A DNA stretch of 64,000 bases, taken from Thalassotalea euphylliae. GTDB lineage: Bacteria; Pseudomonadota; Gammaproteobacteria; Enterobacterales; Alteromonadaceae. The DNA lies in the NCBI RefSeq assembly GCF_003390395.1, contig NZ_QUOV01000001.1, positions 1,674,001-1,738,000 on the forward strand. Reading direction: 5' to 3'. The notes beneath the pieces were generated by a model. It did not search any database, was not told the origin of the DNA, and saw nothing but the letters and a program-made list of their open reading frames with translations. The translations under genes and the position numbers were made by a program. Below, one piece after another: positions 56,004 through 64,000 of this stretch (its first letter is position 1; every line of letters starts with the position of its first letter).

Positions 56004-57011
56004 ATGAAGCCTAATTTACCTTTGTTCATTCTCGTCTTGTTATTGTTCCCACCTTTTATTAACGCCAAATCAAAAGAGTGCGCCGGTGAAGAAGGCTATT
56101 ATTTTGTCAACGATAGAGAATCTAATCCTAGAAAAGGCGGCTTTGTTGGCAATGGTGCCTTTGTCGATGAACGTGCCTTTATTGCGCCCAGTGCCTCAAT
56201 CTGTGGTTCGGCTACCATAGAAGCGAACGTAAGAGTATTAGGTAATGCCGTAGTAAAAGACGATGCTTACATAGGCGAGTACGTGAGGATCATGGGTAAC
56301 GCGATTGTTGGTGGTAGCGCTCATATTGAAGGTAAATACAAGTCGCCGGTTATCATTCGCGGCTACGCTCGAATATTGGAAGGGGAAATTACTGAAGGTA
56401 AGTATGGCTCGAATCAAAAACCTAAAGAGCTAATTGAAGCTGAAACCAAAGCGGCTAATGCAAAGAAAATAAAAACACTTGTTAAAGATATTAACCGCAC
56501 CTTACAATATTTGGATGGCACACATAGGGTTAATAATAATGAATATTATCAAACGATTAACTTCCCAACTCAATTTTTCACTGACAATTGCAGCATTGAG
56601 GCAACTAACATTTCAAAATATAAATACAATTCTTGGCGTGGTGATTCCTTATACTCAGAAACAACCTATGAAGATGTGACCTACCACTTAGCCAATAGCT
56701 CCGTTGATTTAAGCATATCAACCATTTTTTTTGGAAGATATGACGCCCACTATACACAAACGTTTAACTTAAAAGTCTTTAAAAATGTGAATGCGAATGA
56801 TCCCTATAAAAATTCTGAGTATAAAAAGTTTACAATGTGGACCAAAAATTTCCGACATAAAAGTACAGGTAATTATAAAGTACTTTATTGGAACCTAGAT
56901 GTGGAAGGAGTAGATAAGCCGTTATCTCACACGAAAAAAGAAACATTAAAGCAAAACCTAAATGAACTTGCCAGATTATGTGAATTCAAGCTTAGTATTA
57001 AAGATAATTAA
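56004..57011 (+). CDS. Exported protein with left-handed beta-helix-like repeats, low GC
   Basis: 335-residue protein with a signal peptide (MKPNLPLFILVLLLFPPFINA). Residues ~45-130 show hexapeptide-like repeats (GNGAFVDERAFIAPSASI, GSATIEANVRVLGNAVV, GEYVRIMGNAIVGGSAHIEG, VIIRGYARILEGEI), as in left-handed beta helices. The C-terminal ~180 residues are Asn/Tyr/Lys-rich with no recognised domain. The coding sequence is visibly more AT-rich than its neighbours, and repeat-like sequences flank it, so acquisition by transfer is likely. The promoter region overlaps a 12-bp inverted repeat. Function unknown. Confidence 0.65.
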   Translation: MKPNLPLFILVLLLFPPFINAKSKECAGEEGYYFVNDRESNPRKGGFVGNGAFVDERAFIAPSASICGSATIEANVRVLGNAVVKDDAYIGEYVRIMGNAIVGGSAHIEGKYKSPVIIRGYARILEGEITEGKYGSNQKPKELIEAETKAANAKKIKTLVKDINRTLQYLDGTHRVNNNEYYQTINFPTQFFTDNCSIEATNISKYKYNSWRGDSLYSETTYEDVTYHLANSSVDLSISTIFFGRYDAHYTQTFNLKVFKNVNANDPYKNSEYKKFTMWTKNFRHKSTGNYKVLYWNLDVEGVDKPLSHTKKETLKQNLNELARLCEFKLSIKDN

Positions 57012-57229
57012 ATACTACAGCATTTGAAAGTAAATTGGGACAGGTCTTACATTTTGCATACTGATGGGGGCATCAAAGACTGTTGTTCGCTCAAAGCCGT
57101 CTGTCAGTTCAGGTCATATTCTGTCAAGCACGAGTGTCAGACCAAATATGAGCTAGTACAGGTAATTGTTAGTTGAATTTGTACAGTTGAGTCGTTCGCT
57201 TTTACCAATTTTGTGTACTGAATTTTCGA
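57012..57229. repeat. Repeat-like gap, right of the low-GC gene
   Basis: GGGACAGGTCTTACATTTTG (starting at 57036) resembles sequences near REP-associated tyrosine transposases in related genomes. No transposase frame is present. This is recognition from memory and needs a genome-wide repeat search to confirm. Confidence 0.3.
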
Positions 57230-57412
57230 TTAAGCTGGCTGCTTTTCTTGTTTTAATGTTTTTATTTCACTCGCGATTTGCTCTGCCTCTGCGGTTAGCA
57301 TGGCGTATGATTTCATGTCGCCATTGCGCTGCGCATGCATGGCTTGTTCAAGTTTGATTGCGTGCTGCTTAGTCAGTTTTTTAATCGGGTCGCGTTTAAA
57401 AATAGAAAACAT
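57230..57412 (-). CDS. DUF6435 family small protein
   Basis: 60-residue cytoplasmic protein matching DUF6435 in pattern: MFSIFKRDPIKKLTKQHAIK, EQAMHAQRNGDMKSYA, EAEQIASEIKTLKQ. Single helix-rich hairpin expected. The start at 57412 follows GAGAGG by nine bases; the frame open to 57466 is not conserved. Function unknown. Confidence 0.7.
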   Translation of the reverse strand: MFSIFKRDPIKKLTKQHAIKLEQAMHAQRNGDMKSYAMLTAEAEQIASEIKTLKQEKQPA

Positions 57413-57595
57413 ATCAATTGGCCTCTCTTTAGTCGTCTTAGGTCGTGTTATCTCGTTATACGTCACTGCTTTATATTATCGTCAGTGTGTACACTAATAT
57501 CGGGTGTTAGAGGGTACGTTGAGGTAGGCTGTAAAGATTTGTTCTTACGGTGTTTGGTGCTTGATTAGTGGCTTAATGATTTTCCCGTTTTAACC

Positions 57596-57646
57596 ATTTA
57601 TCAGTTTTAACGTTTAATCAGTTTCAACACTTAATCAGTTTCAACA
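57596..57646 (+). repeat. Three 17-bp tandem repeats before the lipoprotein gene
   Basis: ATTTATCAGTTTTAACG, TTTAATCAGTTTCAACA and CTTAATCAGTTTCAACA lie in tandem, ending 45 bases before the lipoprotein ATG. The latter two differ at one base. The surrounding gap 57413-57691 has no gene. Confidence 0.8.
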
Positions 57647-57691
57647 ATGCTTACGTAATCCTAATAAATTGAATTATTTAGGATAGTAAAC

Positions 57692-58282
57692 ATGATAAAC
57701 CGCTCGATATCTTCACCATCCATAACCGCCGCTAAACGTTATGTTCTTGCGCTTGGCATTACGTTAGTTACTTTGCTAAGTGCCTGCTCTTCACCTATTG
57801 CCAATCGAACACCGATTAATGAAACTTTTCCTACCGTTACTGGCGAGAACTTAAATCAAGAGCAAGTGTTAATGCCGCGCGACTTAAGCGGCGAACATCG
57901 CCTGTTATTAATCGGCTATGTGCAAGATTCACAGTTTGATATTGATCGCTGGCTCATTGGTCTTGATATGACACAAACGCCAGTAACGGCATACGAATTA
58001 CCCACCATCAAAGGCATGTTACCGCGCATGTTTGAGACCTTAATCAATAACGGTATGCGTAAAGGAATTCCAAAACAACTGTGGGGTGGGGTGATCACCG
58101 TTTATCAAGAGGCTGAAAAAATTACCCAGCTTACAGGTACTGAAAATCCAAATAATGCACGGGTTATTCTGTTAGGTCGGAAAAATGAAATTCTCTATTT
58201 CTACGATAGAGGCTTTGCTGTTGATGCGCTTAATGATCTGCGTGATGTTCTTGCTAAGAATGAGCAAACTGCACGGCAATAA
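57692..58282 (+). CDS. Lipoprotein, possible thioredoxin-like fold
   Basis: 196 residues with signal peptide and lipobox VTLLSAC (Cys at residue 32). The mature part contains LIGYVQDSQFDIDRWLIGL, MLPRMFETLINNGMRKGIP and RVILLGRKNEILYFYDRGFAVDALNDLRDVL, a layout that resembles thioredoxin-like lipoproteins without an active-site CxxC. No clear family was recognised. Alone between gaps. Confidence 0.65.
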   Translation: MINRSISSPSITAAKRYVLALGITLVTLLSACSSPIANRTPINETFPTVTGENLNQEQVLMPRDLSGEHRLLLIGYVQDSQFDIDRWLIGLDMTQTPVTAYELPTIKGMLPRMFETLINNGMRKGIPKQLWGGVITVYQEAEKITQLTGTENPNNARVILLGRKNEILYFYDRGFAVDALNDLRDVLAKNEQTARQ

Positions 58283-58482
58283 TTGAAGTCATATTGATAT
58301 GGCATTCAGAAATAATTTGTTACGGCAAATAGTTTGTGGCGCAAGATAAAAAAGTAATCTTTGGCAAAGGCAAGCCCGTAAACATGAATAACCGCAGCGG
58401 CAACAACAAAGGGCGAGGGAAGAGTTCTTTGTTGTTAACACAATTTGTCGAAACGAAATTATTTAATCAACGGGAAATCACA

Positions 58483-59016
58483 ATGATCACGTTACAAAAA
58501 ATTTGGGTTAAAGCTGTATCTGTTGTCATGTTACTTTCTGCATTTGCGGTCTCTGCAGGTGGCTATGGCTACAAGAAAAACAAAGATATTGTTGATGTTG
58601 CTGCATCAAATCAAAGCTTCAGCACGCTTGTCGCGGCAGTCAAAGCTGCAGGATTGGTTGACACACTCAAAGGTAAAGGCCCTTACACGGTTTTTGCACC
58701 TACGAATGAAGCTTTTGCAAAATTACCAGCTGGAACAGTAGAAAGCCTACTTAAGCCAGAAAACAAAGACAAACTGATAGCAATTTTGACCTATCATGTT
58801 GTGCCAAGTAAATTTTATGCCAAGCAAGTAGTGAACATAGATGCAGCGAAAACGGTACAAGGCTCAAGCATCGACATTACTGCGATGAATGGCAAAGTGA
58901 TGGTTGATAATGCTAAAGTTATCAAGACCGACATCAAAGCATCAAACGGTGTTATTCACGTTATCGATAATGTGATTATTCCAAGTGACAAAGCGACAGT
59001 GGCGAGACACCACTAG
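58483..59016 (+). CDS. Exported fasciclin (FAS1) domain protein
   Basis: 177 residues with a signal peptide ([19 protein letters not shown]) and one FAS1 domain. H1 box: [22 protein letters not shown] motif: [15 protein letters not shown]2: [21 protein letters not shown]1 domains mediate adhesion. The ATG at 58483 has CGGGAAATC upstream; an in-frame GTG at 58336 would give a non-signal N-terminus and is rejected. Followed by a terminator. Confidence 0.88.
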   Translation: MITLQKIWVKAVSVVMLLSAFAVSAGGYGYKKNKDIVDVAASNQSFSTLVAAVKAAGLVDTLKGKGPYTVFAPTNEAFAKLPAGTVESLLKPENKDKLIAILTYHVVPSKFYAKQVVNIDAAKTVQGSSIDITAMNGKVMVDNAKVIKTDIKASNGVIHVIDNVIIPSDKATVARHH

Positions 59017-59135
59017 ACAAACACATATGCAAATAGAGTGAGGATGAAAGCACTGGTAGTAAGGTAGTTTTAGCAAAACCAGATAACGCTTCATCCTTTG
59101 CTGCATCTAGCCGCTAAAATGAAATACATTAAAAT

Positions 59136-59170
59136 GGCCCACTATGCGCTAATGCAACGTGGGCTTTTTA
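59136..59170 (+). terminator. Terminator after the fasciclin gene
   Basis: GCCCAC (59137-59142) pairs with GTGGGC (59159-59164), followed by five T. An inner TGC/GCA pair may extend it. Confidence 0.7.
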
Positions 59171-59175
59171 TTGCC

Positions 59176-59235
59176 TTATGCATAAATACTTTACGGAAAG
59201 GTAATTTATGCATAGATAGTTTACGCAAAGGTAAT
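59176..59235 (+). repeat. Two 30-bp imperfect tandem repeats
   Basis: Two copies, 59176-59205 and 59206-59235, each starting TTATGCATA and ending AAAGGTAAT, agree at 27 of 30 positions. They lie between the convergent fasciclin and ABC1 kinase genes. Confidence 0.85.
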
Positions 59236-59254
59236 GCGCGCAAATAAATCTAGT

Positions 59255-60622
59255 TTAAGCATTGTTGGCAAGTTTGGAGTAAGGCATAAACAGTGATTTA
59301 ACATTTACTTTGGCGCTGAGTTTCGCCGCTAGTAAATAAATGCCTGCCAATTTGCGATGAATGAAAATGGCGTCAACAGGTGGGGTATGCCACTGATCTT
59401 GCTGTCGTTGAATATTCATCCCTTGCGTTTTAATACGTTGGGCTAAATTGCTATTGGCAAAGTCATAGCTGTTATCGCAAGTTAGTGGTTCGCTGGCAAG
59501 CTTAAAAATCGTCAAGATTTGTGCAAGGTAGTCTGCGCTAATGTCGTCGGTAAAAAAGCCAAGCTGTTTAGCTGATGCGATCATTTGCGATTCATTAACC
59601 TGCATCGCCGCATTAATGAGCGATAAATACCCTTGGCTAATATGCGAGGGTATATTTCGTGTTGCCCCAAAGTCCAATAAAGCAATTTGTTCGGTTTCTT
59701 CTTGGTATAAAAAGTTAGCGAAGTTGGGATCTGTTTGCATCAAGTTAAAATCAAATAATTCGCGAAAGAACAAGTCAATCAATTGCTCAACGGCGTTATC
59801 TCTTACAGCTTGTGGTGCGTTGCCCAATTTATCAATCGAAATTCCTTCAATAAAATTCATTGAGAGAATAGAGCCGGTGCTGAGCGACTTGAATACTTCG
59901 GGCAGACAAAACGGTTCGCTTTCTAGGTGGGTTTTATAACGGCCGATAAAACTAGCTTCTTGTCGATAATCTGCTTCAACTAAGAGCTGTTTTTTAGCTT
60001 CTGCAATCAGGCCATCAATTTGAATATGCTCAGGTAATAAACCAGAAAGCTTAAGCAAAGTCGCGACATTATCCACGTCACTTTCAATCGCTTTTGCTAC
60101 CCCAGGATACTGCACTTTTACTGCTAGTTTTCGGCCATTTTCCAAATACGCGAGATGGACCTGGCCAATAGAGGCTGAGGCAAAAGGTTGAAGCTCAAAA
60201 TGACTAAAATTATCGAGCCAATTATCTCCCCAATTCGCCTTTAATACCGATAAGAGTTGTTTATGTGGCATTGGTTTAGCATCGGCGCGAAGTCTGTCTA
60301 GTAATTGACTTAACTCTGGTGGCAACAGATCGCCGGCATCCATTGACAATAACTGACCCAGCTTCATTGCAGCGCCGCGCATCTGCGCTAATTTGTCCGC
60401 CAGTAAAGCAATATTTTTAGGGTGTAATACCAAGCTTTTCATTGAGGTGGATTCGCCTTGTGCCCATTGCTTAGCGCCGTCAATAAGGGTATTCGTAGCA
60501 ACTTTCGCTACTAGGCCACCAATTGCCGTTAATCTGGAAAAACGTGACGTGGGTACTTTTTTAGCATTTGATTTGCGGGAAGAAGTTAACAATAAACTAT
60601 TCTGTGGCCTATGGTTCGACAT
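59255..60622 (-). CDS. ABC1/UbiB (ADCK-type) atypical kinase
   Basis: 455-residue protein of the UbiB/ABC1 family, atypical kinases or ATPases linked to ubiquinone and lipid metabolism. The KxGQ motif is in RGAAMKLGQLLSMD, the Ala-rich nucleotide loop in FASASIGQVHLA, the Lys in LAVKVQYPG, and the metal-binding QTDPNFANFLY and LLDFGATR are present. No transmembrane helices are seen at the C-terminus, so it is not UbiB proper. Substrate unknown. Convergent with the fasciclin gene. Confidence 0.88.
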   Translation of the reverse strand: MSNHRPQNSLLLTSSRKSNAKKVPTSRFSRLTAIGGLVAKVATNTLIDGAKQWAQGESTSMKSLVLHPKNIALLADKLAQMRGAAMKLGQLLSMDAGDLLPPELSQLLDRLRADAKPMPHKQLLSVLKANWGDNWLDNFSHFELQPFASASIGQVHLAYLENGRKLAVKVQYPGVAKAIESDVDNVATLLKLSGLLPEHIQIDGLIAEAKKQLLVEADYRQEASFIGRYKTHLESEPFCLPEVFKSLSTGSILSMNFIEGISIDKLGNAPQAVRDNAVEQLIDLFFRELFDFNLMQTDPNFANFLYQEETEQIALLDFGATRNIPSHISQGYLSLINAAMQVNESQMIASAKQLGFFTDDISADYLAQILTIFKLASEPLTCDNSYDFANSNLAQRIKTQGMNIQRQQDQWHTPPVDAIFIHRKLAGIYLLAAKLSAKVNVKSLFMPYSKLANNA

Positions 60623-60775
60623 ATAAAACTTACGCTAAATTACATGATGAAATTTACTGTTTTATACGGTTTAGCATTAAGAAGTGATCTTGCTTTTGTT
60701 GACAAAAAATTATTAGTCACACTTTCAGGTACAGAGTTAAGACGCTAAGTTAACTCATGTGAAGCTATATAAAAA

Positions 60776-60790
60776 TAGTAATCATTATTG
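60776..60790. promoter_or_regulatory. Fur-like box upstream of the PepSY gene
   Basis: TAGTAAT-C-ATTATTG matches the 7-1-7 Fur consensus at 10 of 14 positions. It lies about 80 bases before the TTG start at 60871. Moderate match; iron regulation fits the neighbouring TonB receptor. Confidence 0.5.
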
Positions 60791-60870
60791 ATTGTGTTTT
60801 CTCGCGTCACTAGAATAAACGCCTTTCTTCATTTCTCGTATTTTTCTTATATCCAAGTAAGGAGCTTCAA

Positions 60871-62076
60871 TTGAGCAGAGCACAGTGGTTTAAAGTGCAC
60901 AGTTGGGTCGGTTTTAAACTTTCGATTTTGTTAAGTTTTACGTTAGTTACTGGCACCTTGGCGGTGCTTTCACACGAGCTCGATTGGCTAACTAATCCTG
61001 CAATGCGTGTTGACTCCGACACGGTAAAAACAATGGAATGGACGAGAATCTATCAATCAGCGATAACACAGCAACCGAATAAACACTTGTTACATATTCG
61101 TGCCCCAATTGACCCATGGTTTGCTGCTGAAGTGGTTTTTTTTAGCCAAGACAAGATCAGGCATCGCATGTTTTTTCATCCGACTACGGGTGAGTACTTA
61201 GGTGATGGGCGCTGGTATAACTGGCAGCGTTTTTTGCGTATGAGCCATCGCCACTTAATGGTGCCCACTAAAGTTGGCGTGACCATAGTCGGCGCATTGG
61301 GCTTTTTATTGGCAATTGCATTAATAACAAGTTTGGTGGTTTATCGCAAATGGTGGACAGGTTTTTTCCGAATGCCGCGGCGCAGTCATCGCAAGCTGTT
61401 CTGGGCAGATGTTCATCGCTTGGCTGGTGTTTGGAGTATTTGGTTTATCGCTGTGATTGCCATCACGGGTATTTGGTACTTTGCTGAAGTGTGGGGGCTG
61501 CGCGCGCAATATCCCGACCGTGGTAAAGCGTTATCTGAACAAGCACTAGATGCCAAAGTACTGCCTTCTGTAGCAGTATTTTCCGAGATGATGGCAAGTG
61601 CCAAAACCTTGTACCCAGAGCTAGCTGTAGAGCGCGTGTTCTTTCCACAGCGCAATGGCAATGGCGTGCAATTGCAAGGGCAGGGGAAAGCACTTCTCGT
61701 TAGAGCTCGCGCCAATATGCTTAGCTTTGATCCCATGTCAGGGGCACTGTTAGCTAAAAATAAAGGAGAAGACTTATCAATACATGCCCGCATCTCCGAG
61801 GCAGCAGACCCCTTGCATTTTGGTACCTTTGCGGGTTTACCATCTAAACTAGTATATTTTGTGTTTGGCATTGTACTCAGCACATTAGCGATTACAGGTA
61901 CGTATATTTACGGTATGCGTATCGCCAGAGTTGGAAAGCACGAGCCTAAAGTGCGCCGCCAGTTTTGGTTAGCTGCAACTCGCACTATGACATGGGGAAA
62001 GTGGTTTTCCTTAACAGCAATAACAATCTGTCTAGTGATCACAGTGTTATTGTTCGGTGGCTTTGTTAATGAATAA
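60871..62076 (+). CDS. PepSY-associated membrane protein (iron-uptake reductase type)
   Basis: 401-residue inner-membrane protein with four to five transmembrane segments: VGFKLSILLSFTLVTGTLAVLSHELDW near the N-terminus, FLLAIALITSLVVY, SIWFIAVIAITGIWYFAEVWG, LVYFVFGIVLSTLAITGTYIY and a C-terminal segment, with a PepSY-type periplasmic region. HR/HH residues in HRHLMVPTKVG and DVHRLAGVWS suggest haem binding. Such proteins occur next to TonB receptors and likely help reduce or release ferric siderophores. The TTG start follows AAGGAG. Distance to the receptor gene is 581 bases. Confidence 0.8.
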   Translation: MSRAQWFKVHSWVGFKLSILLSFTLVTGTLAVLSHELDWLTNPAMRVDSDTVKTMEWTRIYQSAITQQPNKHLLHIRAPIDPWFAAEVVFFSQDKIRHRMFFHPTTGEYLGDGRWYNWQRFLRMSHRHLMVPTKVGVTIVGALGFLLAIALITSLVVYRKWWTGFFRMPRRSHRKLFWADVHRLAGVWSIWFIAVIAITGIWYFAEVWGLRAQYPDRGKALSEQALDAKVLPSVAVFSEMMASAKTLYPELAVERVFFPQRNGNGVQLQGQGKALLVRARANMLSFDPMSGALLAKNKGEDLSIHARISEAADPLHFGTFAGLPSKLVYFVFGIVLSTLAITGTYIYGMRIARVGKHEPKVRRQFWLAATRTMTWGKWFSLTAITICLVITVLLFGGFVNE

Positions 62077-62208
62077 TTCTTTGCGGGTTGAATGCTCGGT
62101 GCCTTGCTCGTTACAGATAGAACTTTTTAACAGCACTTAATGCGGCACAGCGTTTGTGTCGTTGATTAATAGATGTACTTATCTGGCTTTATTTCCTTAT
62201 TCTTTATT

Positions 62209-62256
62209 CTCTTTGCACAGCTCGACTCAATATTATCTTTGCACAGTTTAACTCAA
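62209..62256 (+). repeat. 27-bp-period direct repeat in the TonB receptor leader
   Basis: TCTTTGCACAGCTCGACTCAA (62209-62229, shown as 21 bases in two parts: TCTTTGCACAG, CTCGACTCAA) recurs at 62236-62256 with three changes. AATTCAA-like words follow. The gap 62077-62657 has no gene. Confidence 0.7.
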
Positions 62257-62424
62257 CCCAATTCAACCGAATTCAATCCAGTCGATTTATTTACACTCAT
62301 CAATATTAAGTGATGAGCTCACTTGTTTAGCGACAATTTTATTCCATTCATTAGAATCAGTTACGACTACAATCAATTATCACTTCAACCACTAAAAGCG
62401 TTTACATTGTATTTACAATCAAAA

Positions 62425-62439
62425 TGCAAATCATTATCA
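62425..62439. promoter_or_regulatory. Fur box upstream of the TonB receptor
   Basis: TGCAAAT-C-ATTATCA matches the 7-1-7 Fur consensus at 12 of 14 positions, with the right half perfect. It lies 219 bases before the receptor start. Confidence 0.7.
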
Positions 62440-62593
62440 TTAGCTTGCGATTGAGTGAGCTACTTGTCTGTCTGGCAGTTGTGTTAAGGGAACAACCGCT
62501 GAATTAGTGCAGGTACAAAGCATTCGCTAGGGGATACCCTATACAGCCGCGATAAGGAAATCATCTAACCCTCCTTTACTGGCTAATTTCCGT

Positions 62594-62618
62594 AGCCGCC
62601 ATGATTATGCTTGCGGCT
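62594..62618 (+). promoter_or_regulatory. Hairpin just upstream of the TonB receptor
   Basis: AGCCGC (62594-62599) pairs with GCGGCT (62613-62618), followed by TAATTT, 39 bases before the ATG. It may be a leader structure or weak terminator; no known riboswitch motif is recognised in the 220-base leader. Confidence 0.4.
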
Positions 62619-62657
62619 TAATTTCATCTCATATCAGTAAAAAAGTAAGTAAAAATA

Positions 62658-64000
62658 ATGAAATATAACAAAGTTGCAATGGGCCTAATGTTGGCCTGTG
62701 GCGCATTCTCTCATGTTGCACTCGCCGATGAACTACTCGACGAAAACGTTGAAAAAATCGTGGTTACGGGTCAAAAAATTGATCGTTCATTAAAAGATAC
62801 CGTTAATAGTGTTGCCGTTGTTACGTCGAAAGAGTTCGAGCGTTTGAATATTAAAACGGTTAACGATATTTACAACGTGGTTCCAAATATCTCTGGTGAC
62901 TTTGGTCAAGGTTTCAGTATGCGTGGCATTAATGCCTTTAACGTATCTGGTGGCGGAAATAGCTATTTAACCAGCATGTACTTAGATGGTGCGCCTTTGC
63001 CTTTCCGTTTACTTCGCAGCGGTGCAACATCGGTTTGGGACTTAGCGCAAGTCGAGGTATTCCGTGGCCCACAATCAACACTGCAAGGTCGAAATGCGCT
63101 CGCAGGTGCAATAATTATGCGCACGCAAGATCCAACTTACGAGTGGTCTGGCAAGGGTAAATTAACCGTCGGTGAACACGGTCAGCAAGAGTTTGCTGTC
63201 GCTGGTGGTGGTGCGTTAATTGACGATATGTTGGCATTTCGTTTGAGTTATGAAGACAAGCAATACGATGGCGATATTTACAACGTTACTCGTAAAGAAG
63301 ACGCAAACTTCGAAAACACCGAAACGGTGCGCGGTAAATTGTTATTTCAGCCCACAGAAGATTTTACCGCACTGCTAACGCTATCGAATATGGATACGGA
63401 ATATGGTCCGCAGTGGTCGCTGTATAACTACGGCGGTTCCCCATTTGATCGCACATCGTGGCAAAACTCTCCTGTTTGGCAAAAAACAGATACCGATTTG
63501 TACAACCTAGAGCTGACTTGGGATTTAACGGATGAGCTGTCGGTATACTCAGTCACCACCTACAGCGATTCTGAATATGGCTATAACTGGGATGGCGACT
63601 TGACTGCTGAGCAATTGGTGCTCGATCAGCAATACACCCGCAATGACGAGACTGTTAGTCAAGAGCTGCGATTTACCTACCAAACTGATGAAGTTCAGGC
63701 GGTGGTTGGTGCTTATTATTCGAAACTCGATGTTGACGATATCGCGTCAGGTGAGCGTCTTATTCACTTTAGCAGTATCGGCTTACCGCCATTAGCAACA
63801 TTACTTGGCGCGCCGCCATCGCTGGGAGGTTTTGGCTTACCAGTTGAACTTATTGGTGCTGTTTTACCATTGTACCCTGACATTGACCCTGTCAAGCTTG
63901 GGTTATCGTCTACTTTAGCGCAAGAAGTTGAGACCATGGCGATTTATGCTGATGTAACTTGGCATATCAATGATCAGTTTGACCTACTTGCAGGCCTGCG
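62658..64000 (+). CDS. TonB-dependent receptor, 3' end missing
   Basis: Outer-membrane TonB-dependent receptor, open from the ATG at 62658 to the window edge (447 residues visible; typical length 700-850). A signal peptide (MKYNKVAMGLMLACGAFSHVALA) is followed by the TonB box KIVVTG, the plug domain (TVNDIYNVVPNISGDFGQGFSMRGIN, YLDGAPLP, VEVFRGPQSTLQGRNALAGAI, broken here for brevity) and the start of the beta barrel. The frame has no stop before 64000. The preceding PepSY gene and a Fur box suggest ferric siderophore or related uptake; the ligand cannot be read from sequence. Confidence 0.93.
   Translation, partial: MKYNKVAMGLMLACGAFSHVALADELLDENVEKIVVTGQKIDRSLKDTVNSVAVVTSKEFERLNIKTVNDIYNVVPNISGDFGQGFSMRGINAFNVSGGGNSYLTSMYLDGAPLPFRLLRSGATSVWDLAQVEVFRGPQSTLQGRNALAGAIIMRTQDPTYEWSGKGKLTVGEHGQQEFAVAGGGALIDDMLAFRLSYEDKQYDGDIYNVTRKEDANFENTETVRGKLLFQPTEDFTALLTLSNMDTEYGPQWSLYNYGGSPFDRTSWQNSPVWQKTDTDLYNLELTWDLTDELSVYSVTTYSDSEYGYNWDGDLTAEQLVLDQQYTRNDETVSQELRFTYQTDEVQAVVGAYYSKLDVDDIASGERLIHFSSIGLPPLATLLGAPPSLGGFGLPVELIGAVLPLYPDIDPVKLGLSSTLAQEVETMAIYADVTWHINDQFDLLAGL

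Noticed and set aside
55692..57229. Intact insertion sequence around the low-GC gene
   Set aside because: No transposase frame and no terminal inverted repeats with target duplication were found; only repeat-like fragments.
57166..57497. Plus-strand frames opposite the DUF6435 gene
   Set aside because: The minus-strand DUF6435 frame has a ribosome site and a family pattern; the plus frames are hydrophobic and unpatterned shadows.
58336..58482. Upstream extension of the fasciclin protein from a GTG at 58336
   Set aside because: It would bury the signal peptide 50 residues in; the ATG at 58483 has a ribosome site and a standard signal peptide.
59176..59235. CRISPR or integrase attachment site at the 30-bp repeats
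   Set aside because: Two contiguous imperfect units without spacers, and no integrase or tRNA nearby.
62440..62657. Cobalamin or TPP riboswitch before the TonB receptor
   Set aside because: Neither the cobalamin box nor the TPP CTGAGA / ACCTGA elements are present.

Overview
The window is chromosomal DNA of a marine gammaproteobacterium of the order Alteromonadales. The proteins look closest to the Colwellia/Thalassotalea group, but this is inferred from family resemblance without any database search. Supporting signs are close similarity of the housekeeping proteins to their E. coli counterparts, moderate GC content, an NAD-type isocitrate dehydrogenase, a GlyGly-CTERM secreted protease, DUF3192 and DUF6435 proteins, and a TonB receptor paired with a PepSY protein. 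There is no phage, insertion sequence or CRISPR array.

Layout. 1-3.5 kb: 3' part of carB, then greA. 3.7-13.7 kb: exported proteins, namely a metzincin protease with a rhombosortase signal, a periplasmic solute-binding-like protein, and two tandem 1085/1086-residue BNR/VPS10-type beta-propeller proteins. 14-18 kb: gcvA, an alpha/beta hydrolase, ygdD and rlmM. 18-27.5 kb: NAD-isocitrate dehydrogenase, a DUF3192 protein, xni-ppnN, a diguanylate cyclase, an M61 peptidase, queF and syd. 27.5-30.9 kb: small conserved proteins and recR. 31-36 kb: a nitric-oxide defence cluster (hmp, nnrS, a ppyR-like gene) divergent from a norR/fhpR-type regulator. 36-39 kb: nhaA, a Rap1a-like exported protein and nhaR. 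39.5-46 kb: htpG, a GNAT protein, then a pseudoazurin/nickel-superoxide-dismutase locus (pseudoazurin, TPR-like protein, small His-rich membrane protein, sodN, sodX, ten-TM metal-transporter-like protein). 46-54 kb: adk, yhbY, rlmE, ftsH, folP, glmM, tpiA, secG and tRNA-Leu(GAG). 54-62 kb: accessory genes, including a low-GC exported protein flanked by repeat-like sequence, a fasciclin protein and an ABC1 kinase. 60.8-64 kb: a PepSY membrane protein and a TonB-dependent receptor that runs off the window, each preceded by a Fur-like box.

How it fits together. Several blocks follow E. coli order (gcvA-ygdD-rlmM; xni/ppnN/queF/syd; recR-htpG-adk; yhbY-rlmE-ftsH-folP-glmM-secG-tRNA-Leu) but are interleaved. 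greA and yhbY, usually neighbours, lie 44 kb apart, and adk sits beside yhbY. The most system-like regions are the NO cluster, with two GT-N7-AC palindromes and all NorR iron ligands conserved, and the cupredoxin/Ni-SOD locus, which has a strong Fur-type box upstream. Many leaders and intergenic gaps carry short tandem repeats (7, 12, 17, 27 and 30 bp periods).
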